This document shows, piece after piece, positions 55,561-63,652 of a stretch of 64,000 nt of DNA. The stretch's first letter is position 1. Every line of letters begins with the position of its first letter. Origin of the DNA: Paraburkholderia aromaticivorans (GTDB lineage Bacteria > Pseudomonadota > Gammaproteobacteria > Burkholderiales > Burkholderiaceae). The stretch is from the NCBI RefSeq assembly GCF_002278075.1, contig NZ_CP022990.1, positions 1,612,001 to 1,676,000 of the forward strand, in the 5' to 3' direction. The translations under genes were made by a program, and so were the position numbers. Under the pieces are notes generated by a model. It had not been told where the DNA came from and did no database searches. It was given only the letters and a program-made list of their open reading frames with translations.

Positions 55561-55721
55561 CGTTGTGAGCCGACAGAATCCGGGCCGAAGTGTTGGCGGC
55601 CGGCGTTCATTCATGGCTGCTGCGCGAGGGGCAGGCAAGCCGATAACGACGCGCGGCGGGTGACGGGAAAGTGTTGGGTCCGACACCGGTCCGGCTGCGC
55701 GCTAGTTGGCTGTCAGCCGAC
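55561..55721. promoter_or_regulatory. Candidate enhancer sites for the sigma-54 activator of the peptide gene
   Basis: Two imperfect palindromes, TGTTGGGTCCGACA (55672-55685) and GTTGGCTGTCAGCCGAC (55705-55721), lie about 110-150 bases before the sigma-54 promoter. A related half site, GAGCCGACA, occurs at 55567-55575. All share CCGAC. They are good candidates for binding by the Fis-type activator encoded at 57015-58370. Otherwise 55436-55817 holds no supported gene. Confidence 0.45.
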
Positions 55722-55817
55722 CTGTGAATCAACCCGCGTCCGTGCGGGATGAAACGAGGCGCGCGGAATCGCCCGGCTATCAAGGCGTCAGAAAAAACGG
55801 CGCGCAAGGTCCGCAAA

Positions 55818-55834
55818 TTGGCATGGCACTTGCA
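55818..55834 (+). promoter_or_regulatory. Sigma-54 promoter of the double-glycine peptide gene
   Basis: TTGGCATGGCACTTGCA matches YTGGCACGRNNNTTGCW at 16 of 17 positions. GG and GC are spaced exactly as required, and the peptide gene starts 69 bases downstream. Confidence 0.8.
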
Positions 55835-55903
55835 TCGTATCGCGCAGATTCAATTAAACCGCGCGTCACCGCGCGCGTTTCACGCGGCCAACCGGAGAAC
55901 GAC

Positions 55904-56191
55904 ATGGCTTCTATTACAGTAACCGACCTCTCGCTGAACCTCGCGCTAGACCGCAAAGCGATGACGGCGATTCGCGGCGGCGGCGGCGCCCCATGGGTGT
56001 ACGGCTGGATTCAGCCTTATGTGCGCGACACGCCGAGCATTGGACCCGTCGTCAATCTGTACGAGGTGTCCAACAACTTCTATGCTAACCAGATGATCAA
56101 TCAGTTCCAGTCGGTCGACGTCCGCAACACCGGCGCGAACTCGAACATCAGTGTCTCTCCCGACGCACGCAGCAGAAACGATACGGTGTAA
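55904..56191 (+). CDS. Double-glycine leader peptide precursor (95 aa)
   Basis: A small protein with a leader of about 26 residues ending LALDRKAMTAIRGG. Relative to cleavage after Gly26, Ile23 is at -4, Met20 at -7 and Leu15 at -12, the classic hydrophobic positions read by C39 peptidases. The following part (about 69 residues) is rich in aromatic residues at its start (APWVYGWIQPYVRD), then Asn/Ser/Val-rich. It has no cysteine, so no lanthionine, thiopeptide or disulfide chemistry is possible, and no modification enzyme is near. GGAG lies 7 bases before the ATG. It is the likely cargo of the C39 exporter encoded opposite. Function (bacteriocin, signal or matrix peptide) is unknown. Confidence 0.82.
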   Translation: MASITVTDLSLNLALDRKAMTAIRGGGGAPWVYGWIQPYVRDTPSIGPVVNLYEVSNNFYANQMINQFQSVDVRNTGANSNISVSPDARSRNDTV

Positions 56192-56196
56192 ACGTT

Positions 56197-56967
56197 GTGA
56201 CCTGTGCGAGCCAATTTCGCTGGACGTCGTCCGCGCGTTCCGATGCCGGACGCGTCCGCGAAATCAACGAAGATGCCTGCCTCGACCAGTCCGAACTCGG
56301 ACGCTGGGCCGTTGCCGACGGCATGGGCGGTCACGCGGTCGGCGATGTGGCGAGCCGTCTGGTGATCGATGCGCTCGCCCGGCTGACCTCGCCAGTTAGC
56401 ATGAAGGCGTTTGTCGCCGACGCACGGGCGCGCCTGCAAAGCGCCAATCGTCAACTGCGGGAAGAAGCCGCGCGCCGCCAGGTGCAGCGTATCGGCAGCA
56501 CAGTCGTTGCGCTGCTCGCCTGCGACCGTTTCTGCGGCTACGTATGGGCCGGCGACAGCCGGCTGTATCTGCTGCGCGAAGGCAGTTTGCGGCAACTCAC
56601 GCGCGATCACAGTCAGGTTGAGGCGCTCAAGTCGCTCGGCGTGATCACCGAGGAGGAAGCGCGGCATCATCCGGCGCAGCATATGATCACGCGCGCCGTC
56701 GGCGCAACCGACGTGCTCGAACTCGACGACGACGCCATCGAGGTTGTGGATGGCGACGTTTTCCTTCTCTGCAGCGACGGCCTGAGCAATGAGGTCAGCG
56801 AAGACGAGATGCTGGCCGTGCTGAGCAAGTCGGCAAGCGTGAACGCTTCTGAAGAACTCGTCGAGCTGGCGCTCGCGCGCGGCGGACGCGACAACATCAC
56901 CGCCGTGGTGGTGCGCGCCGAAGACCCGAATGCATCGGACAAAACCCTGCTGAACCCGGCGCCTTGA
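56197..56967 (+). CDS. PP2C-type Ser/Thr protein phosphatase
   Basis: A 256-residue PPM phosphatase with all metal-binding motifs: GRVREINEDA, WAVADGMGGHAVGD, GDSRLYLLREG, LLCSDGLSNEVSEDE and GGRDNITAVVV. It starts at GTG, 5 bases after the peptide gene stop, so both are on one transcript. PP2C enzymes oppose Ser/Thr kinases, for example in type VI secretion; no kinase is visible here. It is convergent with the sigma-54 activator gene. Confidence 0.93.
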   Translation: MTCASQFRWTSSARSDAGRVREINEDACLDQSELGRWAVADGMGGHAVGDVASRLVIDALARLTSPVSMKAFVADARARLQSANRQLREEAARRQVQRIGSTVVALLACDRFCGYVWAGDSRLYLLREGSLRQLTRDHSQVEALKSLGVITEEEARHHPAQHMITRAVGATDVLELDDDAIEVVDGDVFLLCSDGLSNEVSEDEMLAVLSKSASVNASEELVELALARGGRDNITAVVVRAEDPNASDKTLLNPAP

Positions 56968-57014
56968 GCCTGTTGTTGCAATGACGGCGCATTACCGGGG
57001 CTTAAGTCGCGGGC

Positions 57015-58370
57015 TCAAGGCTCGTCGCCTTCCTCGTCACGCTCGCCCGCACCGTTCCTGGCAGCGGAAGGCATATTGCGGTTGCGGAAGTCCTTTGAAT
57101 GCAGGCCGTGCTTCTTCAGTAGCATCTGCAGATGCGAACGGTTCATGTCGATACGGCGGGCCAGTTCCGCGACCGTGCCGCTCACTTCGCGAAGGCCACG
57201 CTCGAGAAACGCTTTTTCGGCGTCGTCGCTGGCCGCGCGCTTGGCGTCGCTCAGTGACATCAGGTTGGTCACGCTGATCGGCTCCTGCCCCGTTGCGGCC
57301 GCCGCGTTCAACGACGACGCGGGTCCGGGCCCCGTCGGCCGCATGTCCTGCGGCAAGTGATCGACATCGGCCATATCGCCGGCCAGACACGACACGCGAT
57401 ACATCACGTTGCGCAGCTCGCGGATGTTGCCCGGATACGCATAGTTCAGCAGAAAGTCGCGCAGACGCGGCGTCATCCGCACGGGCCTGCGCTTCAACGT
57501 ACCGGCGGCTTCATCGCCGAACCACGCAATCAGCAATGGAATCTCATCGCGCCGTTCGCGCAGTGGCGGCAGCGTGACATGAATCACACTGAGCCGGTAG
57601 AACAGGTCCTCGCGGAACTTGCCCTCTTCACTCAGCTTCCGCAGATTGCGATTGGTCGCGGCGACAATGCGCGTGTCCACCGCAATCGTCTCATCGGACC
57701 CGACGCGCTGAATCTCATGCGCTTCCAGCACACGCAGCAGCTTCACCTGGCCGGCTAGCGGCAACTCGCCGATCTCGTCGAGGAAAATGGTACCCGTATG
57801 CGCGCTTTCGAATTTTCCCTTGCGGTCGTTCGAAGCCCCCGTGAATGCGCCTTTGCGATGCCCGAACAATTCCGACTCCAGCAGATTGTCGGGAATCGCG
57901 CCGCAGTTCACGGAAATGAACGGCTTGTCGGCACGCGAGCCGTTGGCGTGAATCACCTTCGCCATCAGCTCCTTGCCGGTGCCGCTTTCGCCGTCGATCA
58001 GCACGGGCAAATCAGTCGGCGCCGCTTTTTCCGCAATTTCGAGCGATTCGAGCAGCCGCGGATTATCGCCGAACGTCCCTTCGAAAATGAAGCTGCGTTC
58101 GAGCAGCGCTTTGCGGCGCGCGCCGCGCGATTGATCGACCCGCTCCTGCGGCTCGGCGGCCACCGCCGCTTGCACGAAGCGCTCCTTGTGCGAGAGTTGC
58201 ATCACCTCGTCGCGTAACGAGGTGGCTTGCCGCAAGAGTTTGTCGATGTCCGCGCGCTCCAGCCGCGACGACCAGCGCAACGTCGAGCGCAGAATCTCGA
58301 TCCGCTCGATCAGGCCCGCATACGAAATCGCGGGGCTGGCCTCTTCAATCTGGTCGAGTATTTTCATCAT
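57015..58370 (-). CDS. Sigma-54-dependent enhancer-binding regulator
   Basis: About 451 residues. The N-terminal helical region of about 100 residues is not a receiver or GAF domain. A complete AAA+ domain follows, with Walker A GESGTGKE, the sigma-54 contact loop GAFTGA, Walker B IFLDEIGE and arginine finger region [10 protein letters not shown] Fis-type HTH follows near the C terminus ([20 protein letters not shown]), then a charged tail. The ATG at 58370 overlaps the exporter stop (TGATG). It is the only sigma-54 activator in the window and probably drives the peptide promoter at 55818. Confidence 0.94.
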   Translation of the reverse strand: MMKILDQIEEASPAISYAGLIERIEILRSTLRWSSRLERADIDKLLRQATSLRDEVMQLSHKERFVQAAVAAEPQERVDQSRGARRKALLERSFIFEGTFGDNPRLLESLEIAEKAAPTDLPVLIDGESGTGKELMAKVIHANGSRADKPFISVNCGAIPDNLLESELFGHRKGAFTGASNDRKGKFESAHTGTIFLDEIGELPLAGQVKLLRVLEAHEIQRVGSDETIAVDTRIVAATNRNLRKLSEEGKFREDLFYRLSVIHVTLPPLRERRDEIPLLIAWFGDEAAGTLKRRPVRMTPRLRDFLLNYAYPGNIRELRNVMYRVSCLAGDMADVDHLPQDMRPTGPGPASSLNAAAATGQEPISVTNLMSLSDAKRAASDDAEKAFLERGLREVSGTVAELARRIDMNRSHLQMLLKKHGLHSKDFRNRNMPSAARNGAGERDEEGDEP

Positions 58371-61300
58371 CACGCGCTCAACTGTTTCTGGACCAGCTGG
58401 TAATACATGCCGCCGCGCTGAATCAGCTCATCGTGGCGGCCCTGTTCGACAATCGCCCCTTCGTACAACACGAGAATCTTGTCCGCGCGCATGATCGTGC
58501 TGAGCCGGTGCGCAATGATCACCGCCGTTCGTCCTTTCAGGATGTCGTGCATATTGCCGAGAATATTGCTTTCCGATTGCGAGTCCAGCGCCGAGGTCGC
58601 TTCGTCGAAGACGAGCAAACGCGGATCGTGATACAGCGCGCGGGCAATGCAAAGCCGCTGGATCTGCCCGCCGGACAAGCCGATTCCGCGCTCGCCGACG
58701 ATCTGCTCGTAGCCGAGCGGCATCTTGCTGATAAACGCGTGCGCGTCAGCCATCTTCGCGACTTCCTCGATGCGGCGCCGATCGGGCGCGTCGTCGCCGC
58801 TAGCGATATTCTCCGCAATCGTGCCGGAGAACAGCAGGTTGCTCTGCATCACATAACCGATCTGCGCGCGGTAATAGGCTTTATCCACCACGCCGAGATC
58901 GTAGCCATCTATCGTCATCTTGCCCTCGGTCGGCGTGTAGAAGCCGACCAGCAATTTGGCGAGCGTGGTCTTGCCCGATCCGCTGCGCCCCACGATCGCC
59001 ACCAACTCACCCGGCTTGATATCGAAGCTGATGTTCTCGAGCACATACGCCGAATCGTTTTCGCCGTAGCGGAAATAGACACCGCTCAGGCTGATTTCGC
59101 CCTGAAGTTCGGGCAGCATCACCCGCGAGGGCAAATCCTGCGGCTTCTGCTCGGGCTCGATATCGAGCACGTCGCCAAGGCGCTCCATCGCCACGCCCGC
59201 GTCGTTGAGCATGCTCCACAAGCCGACGAGGCCCATTAACGGGCCCAGTACGCTGCCCATGAACGCGTTGAAGGCGATCAACTGACCGATCGTCATTTCA
59301 CGCGCCAACACGAGATTCGCGCCGACCCAGAGAATCGCGATCGTCGTCGCGGCATTCAGCAACTGGCTGCCGAGTCCCACGAGAATATTGAACGCATGCG
59401 CGCGATACTGCACTTCGAGCGCCTTCGCGTACTTCTTCTCCCAACGCAAGCGCACCGGCCGCTCGATCCCCATGCCCTTGATAGTCTCCACCCCGGCAAG
59501 CGCTTCCATCAGAAACGACTTCGATTCGGTCGACGCCGTGAACACTTCGCGCGCATAGCCTTTGATCTTCGGCGTGGCGATCGCGGTCAGCGCCATGATC
59601 GGAATGACGAACGCGATCAGCACCAGCGTCATCTTCACGTTGTAGACGAACATGATCGTGAAGTAGATGAATACCATCAGCAGATTCAGCGCCGTGGTAA
59701 CAGTGGATTCGGTCAGGAAAGCGCGGATCGTCTGGTTCTCCTGGAAACGCGCGAAAATGTCGCCGGTCTTGCGCTTGGCGAAGAACGAAAATGGCAGCGA
59801 CAGGGTGTGTTTGAAGAACTGCGACATCATCGCGAAGTCCATGTTGCGTACCATGAAATTCGCGAGATAGGCGCGAATCGACGACATCAGTTGCGAAAAG
59901 ACGTTGGCGATGATCAAGCCGCCAATCAGGAGATGCAGCAGGCTGACATTCTGATGCACGATCACGCCGTCGAGAATGTTCTGGATAATCAGCGGCGGAA
60001 TTACGCCTAACACCTGAATGACGAAGGTAGCGAGAAACAGGTGACCGAGAATCTTCTTGTACGGCGTGAGATAGCCGACAAAGCGTATCCACGGCGAACG
60101 CGCGGCAGACATCTGCAGCAGATTCGGGCCGCCGGCAAACAGCAGACAGGTGCCGCTCCAACCGCGCTCGAAGTCCTCGACCGTCATCTTCTTGAAGCCG
60201 ACCGCCGGGTCCGCGACCCACACATAGTCTTTGGAGAGCCCGTACACCACGACGTAGTGGTAGCCCTCCCAATGCACGATGAACGGCAGATCGAAGCCGC
60301 GCAACGAGTCGAACGTGCATTGCACGCCGCGGGCCGTGAAGCCCAGCGATTCACCCGCGCGCGCGAGACTGTCGAGTGTCGCGCCTTGGGTCGTGACGTT
60401 GGCGAGTTCGCGCAATTTACCGAGCGTCATTGGAATGCTGTAGTGGCGGCATATCATGGCGAGGCACGCCGCGCCGCAATCCATTTCTTCGGCCTGTTCG
60501 ACCAGCGCGAAGCGCTTGATGACTTTCTCGCCGAACTCGGGCTTAGTCTGCAGATCGAGCATGAGCGGCAGCTTGCGCCGCTGTTCGAGACGTTTCTGGC
60601 GCTGCAATTCGCGGTCGCCGTAACGAATCCGCTCGTCGAGCACTTCGCGCAGCTTGGGATTGCGCTCCAGGATGAAGTGGACCGTGCGCTCCGGAATCAC
60701 CAACAGGCGTGTATCGGTCGTCGCGACAACCGAGGCCATCTGCTCCTGACGCATCAGACACGCTTTCTCGCCGAATATCTCGCCTTCTCCGAGCGTCGCG
60801 AGCGTGTAGTCATGGCCTTCCTCGTGCCGGACAATGCGCACTTCCCCCTGGCGCACCACATACAGCCGCCGGTCTTCGCGTCCGTCCTGCTTGAGAATTT
60901 CCTTGCCGGCCGCGACCCGCTTCACACCGACGCTGCGCACATACTCCTCGAGTTCCGCCTTGTTCAGCTTGCCGCGCAGATCGAACAACTGCGCGACGAA
61001 CCCGCCCGCTGAGTTGATTGCCACATAACTGGCAACGAACGCCAGCGCGGCCTGATTGCCGGCAATCACCGGTTCGATCGCGGCACGCGGAATGAACAGC
61101 AACTCGGTTTTCGCCGACGCCCGCACCGACGCTTCATGCACATAGGCGCGCAACATCGCGATATCGGCGAAGATTTCGCCCGATTTGCGCACCCCCATGC
61201 TGGTTTCCTTGCCGTGCTCCTCCGTGAAGATCCGCACTGAACCCGAGCGAACCACGTACAGCCCGTCGGCCGTCTCACCCGCGGAGCAAACCGTTTCGCC

Positions 61301-61426
61301 GAATGAATAGAAGCGCGCTTGCGCATATTCGGCGAGACGCTCGATCTCATCGCGCGAAAACGGCGAAAGAATTTCCACCGAGGTGAGAAACTCGGCTGCG
61401 GAGGGCGCGGTCTGGGGTGCATCCAT
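58370..61426 (-). CDS. Peptidase-containing ABC exporter with two cyclic-nucleotide-binding domains
   Basis: A 1018-residue fusion. Residues about 15-130 and 150-280 are two cNMP-binding (CAP_ED) domains (GLYVVRSGSVRIF...GEIFADIAML; LYVVRQGEVRIV...GEGEIFGEKACL). Residues about 305-440 are a C39 peptidase with Cys317 in EEMDCGAACLAMI, His in HWEGYHYVVVYG and Asp in VADPAVG. A six-helix exporter domain and an ATPase follow (Walker A GRSGSGKTT, signature LSGGQIQR, Walker B LLVFDEATSALD). The peptidase would cut the double-glycine leader during export. The cNMP domains suggest control by a second messenger. It sits between the isomerase and regulator genes. Confidence 0.96.
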   Translation of the reverse strand: MDAPQTAPSAAEFLTSVEILSPFSRDEIERLAEYAQARFYSFGETVCSAGETADGLYVVRSGSVRIFTEEHGKETSMGVRKSGEIFADIAMLRAYVHEASVRASAKTELLFIPRAAIEPVIAGNQAALAFVASYVAINSAGGFVAQLFDLRGKLNKAELEEYVRSVGVKRVAAGKEILKQDGREDRRLYVVRQGEVRIVRHEEGHDYTLATLGEGEIFGEKACLMRQEQMASVVATTDTRLLVIPERTVHFILERNPKLREVLDERIRYGDRELQRQKRLEQRRKLPLMLDLQTKPEFGEKVIKRFALVEQAEEMDCGAACLAMICRHYSIPMTLGKLRELANVTTQGATLDSLARAGESLGFTARGVQCTFDSLRGFDLPFIVHWEGYHYVVVYGLSKDYVWVADPAVGFKKMTVEDFERGWSGTCLLFAGGPNLLQMSAARSPWIRFVGYLTPYKKILGHLFLATFVIQVLGVIPPLIIQNILDGVIVHQNVSLLHLLIGGLIIANVFSQLMSSIRAYLANFMVRNMDFAMMSQFFKHTLSLPFSFFAKRKTGDIFARFQENQTIRAFLTESTVTTALNLLMVFIYFTIMFVYNVKMTLVLIAFVIPIMALTAIATPKIKGYAREVFTASTESKSFLMEALAGVETIKGMGIERPVRLRWEKKYAKALEVQYRAHAFNILVGLGSQLLNAATTIAILWVGANLVLAREMTIGQLIAFNAFMGSVLGPLMGLVGLWSMLNDAGVAMERLGDVLDIEPEQKPQDLPSRVMLPELQGEISLSGVYFRYGENDSAYVLENISFDIKPGELVAIVGRSGSGKTTLAKLLVGFYTPTEGKMTIDGYDLGVVDKAYYRAQIGYVMQSNLLFSGTIAENIASGDDAPDRRRIEEVAKMADAHAFISKMPLGYEQIVGERGIGLSGGQIQRLCIARALYHDPRLLVFDEATSALDSQSESNILGNMHDILKGRTAVIIAHRLSTIMRADKILVLYEGAIVEQGRHDELIQRGGMYYQLVQKQLSA

Positions 61427-61488
61427 GTGCTTGCGGACCTCGAATCGGCGTGTCGTGGCGTTGTTTCAATGCGGCGTGCGAGCGCGGG

Positions 61489-62241
61489 CTAACGCGCTTC
61501 GATCACGTGCTCCTGCGCGCGGGCGATCAGCCAACTTTCGCGCAGCAGCCGCCTGACTTCCGAGGCCACGTCGGCGTCGAGCGTCGCGGGATATTTGGCC
61601 GTTACGGCGAAAATCTCGAAGCACGATCGATCCGCCGACGGAAACGGCCCCAGCAGGTCGCCCACTGCCGCATTGAAAATCTTCGCTTCGATGTCCGGCT
61701 TCAATGAGCCGCGCAACACCTTGCCGATCACGCCGCCGGCCTCGCGCGTATCCGCGATGGAGTGCTCGCGCGCCATGTCGGCGAAACTGTCGGGGTCGTC
61801 GTGCAGATACGAGATCATCTCCTTCGCCTTGCCTTCGCTGTCGAGCACGATGTGGCTCACTTCGATCGCGTCGAACTTCGGCGAATTCAGTGCGAAGTAG
61901 TCCTTGATCGCGGCGTCATTGCCGATCTCGTCGAGCATCTTCTCCTGATACAGCCCGTCGGTAATGAAGGCCTCGAACTCGTCGAGACTGACGTTGAGCG
62001 CATCGAGGTACTGATTCATATCCGTCGCGCGATGCAAGCCGCGCACCCGGCGGAATTGATCGGCGCGTTCCTGGATTTCATCCGCGCTCACGGTCAAGCC
62101 CTGCTTCTTCGCCGCATGCACCGTGAGCTTGTCGCGCACGATCTGCTCGATCAGGCTCTCGAACTGGCCGGTCAATTTCAGAAGACGAATGAACTCGGCC
62201 ACGTCCACGACTTCGTCGTCGATTCGTACTATCGCGGTCAT
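61489..62241 (-). CDS. Parvulin-type peptidyl-prolyl isomerase (PpiC-like)
   Basis: A 250-residue protein. A SurA-like helical N-terminal part (residues 1-110) is followed by a parvulin domain (VSHIVLDSEGKAKEMI...DPDSFADMAREHSIADTREAGGVIGKV...FNAAVGDLLGPF). It has no signal peptide, so it acts in the cytoplasm or travels through the exporter. AGGAG lies 7 bases before the ATG. Isomerases of this type occur beside C39 or HlyD exporters in some bacteria, probably to hold the cargo export-ready. Confidence 0.92.
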   Translation of the reverse strand: MTAIVRIDDEVVDVAEFIRLLKLTGQFESLIEQIVRDKLTVHAAKKQGLTVSADEIQERADQFRRVRGLHRATDMNQYLDALNVSLDEFEAFITDGLYQEKMLDEIGNDAAIKDYFALNSPKFDAIEVSHIVLDSEGKAKEMISYLHDDPDSFADMAREHSIADTREAGGVIGKVLRGSLKPDIEAKIFNAAVGDLLGPFPSADRSCFEIFAVTAKYPATLDADVASEVRRLLRESWLIARAQEHVIEAR

Positions 62242-62278
62242 CTCGTTCGCTCCTTTAATTGATGTGGGATCCGCGTGG

Positions 62279-63652
62279 TCAACCCGCCACCTGCCTGAAC
62301 GGATCGAGACCCAGATCGATCAGGCGGCGCTCACGCACCACGATCTCGGCGCTTGCCGTCATGCCGTAGCGCAACGGGTAGCGCGTGTCGGCAATCTGGT
62401 AGTAATCCTTGTCGAGCGTGACGCGGCCTTCGTAGACCGGCTGCTTGTCCGTCGCCGACGGCTTGGTGGCCGGCGAGATATAGGCCAGCGTGCCGCTGAT
62501 CAGCCCATAGCGCTGATACGGAAAGGCGTTGAATTTGAGCTTGACGGGCAGACCCTCGTGCAGAAAAGCACGGTCGTGTTCGGCAATTTCGATTTTAAGC
62601 ACGGGCCGCGCGTCTTTGGGCGCAATGCCCCCGAGCGGCGCGTTGGCCTGAATCTTGTCGCCGCGCTGGGTCGATGTCACGTCGGTGATGACGCCCGAGA
62701 CCGGCGCGAGAATCAGCAGGAAATTGTCCTTGTCGATGTTCTCGAAGCGAATCCGCGCGGCCGCTTCGGAGACCAGCCGCGCGCTTTGCAGTTGCAGGCG
62801 CAACTTGTCTTCCGCGTCGGTAATGTCGCGCACTGCCGAATCGTATTGAAGCTGCAGGTCGGTGGTTTGCTGACCGCTGGTTTCCAGTTGCGCATTGGCC
62901 TGCGCATATTCGTGGCTGAGGCGGAAATCCAGCTCCGCGAGCTTCGATTGCGCGACCCGGTATGCGTTATCCGCTTCCATCGCCGCGGTGCGCTTCTGCT
63001 CCACCTGCAATTCGGCAATGCCGCCGCCGCCCGGTTGCGCGAATAGCCGCGAATAGCGATCCAGTTCCTGACGCGCCGCTTCGCGCGTGCGCCGGGCGTT
63101 GTCGAGCACGCTGCGAGCTTCGTCGAGTTCGGCCTTCTGCCCTTCCGCGAGTTTGGTCGTGCCTTCGGAGACGCGATTTTCGTGCTGGCGTGCTTCCACT
63201 TCCATCTGCGCCTTGAGCGCGGCGGCTTTACGCTCCATGAGCGCCTTCTTCTCGGGAAACTGCTTCCAGTCGCGCTCGGCGTCTTCCAGTTTGAGTTGCG
63301 CTTGCAGCGCGTTGCTGGCGGCCTCGATCGCACCGCGCGCATTCAGCCGCGCCAGCACGTCGCCTTTCGACACGGGTTGGCCCTCGGCGATATAGAGGTC
63401 CGCGAGCTCGCCGTCGATCGGCGCGTAGATCCGGCGCACCTCCGATTCCGGCGACAATGTGCCTTGCGCGCTGACGATCACGTCCGCCCGTCCCACGAAC
63501 GACCACAGCAGACCGACCACGACGAGCGCGACCATCGCCCAGATCAGCGCGCGCGCGAGCCGCACCGGTTCCGCCGTCAGAATCGCAATGCCTTCGACAC
63601 TGTGATCCTCCAGCGCCTCCGACAACGGTCTAGGGTGATTGTCGCGTTTCAC
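62279..63652 (-). CDS. HlyD-family membrane-fusion adaptor
   Basis: A 457-residue periplasmic adaptor. One membrane helix near residue 40 (ALIWAMVALVVVGLLWSFVG) is followed by a split lipoyl/barrel domain (VIVSAQGTLSPESEVRRIYAPIDGELADLYI...), a long coiled coil of about 190 residues and the closing barrel (LAPVSGVITDVTSTQRGDKI). It starts at GTG with GGAGG 8 bases upstream and overlaps the preceding gene by 23 bases. It would connect the ABC exporter to an outer-membrane TolC-type channel, not seen in the window. Confidence 0.94.
   Translation of the reverse strand: MKRDNHPRPLSEALEDHSVEGIAILTAEPVRLARALIWAMVALVVVGLLWSFVGRADVIVSAQGTLSPESEVRRIYAPIDGELADLYIAEGQPVSKGDVLARLNARGAIEAASNALQAQLKLEDAERDWKQFPEKKALMERKAAALKAQMEVEARQHENRVSEGTTKLAEGQKAELDEARSVLDNARRTREAARQELDRYSRLFAQPGGGGIAELQVEQKRTAAMEADNAYRVAQSKLAELDFRLSHEYAQANAQLETSGQQTTDLQLQYDSAVRDITDAEDKLRLQLQSARLVSEAAARIRFENIDKDNFLLILAPVSGVITDVTSTQRGDKIQANAPLGGIAPKDARPVLKIEIAEHDRAFLHEGLPVKLKFNAFPYQRYGLISGTLAYISPATKPSATDKQPVYEGRVTLDKDYYQIADTRYPLRYGMTASAEIVVRERRLIDLGLDPFRQVAG

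Noticed and set aside
55612..55662. Tiny frame ending in Arg-Gly-Gly upstream of the peptide gene, considered as a second GG peptide
   Set aside because: Only 16 codons, no core after the glycines, no ribosome site.
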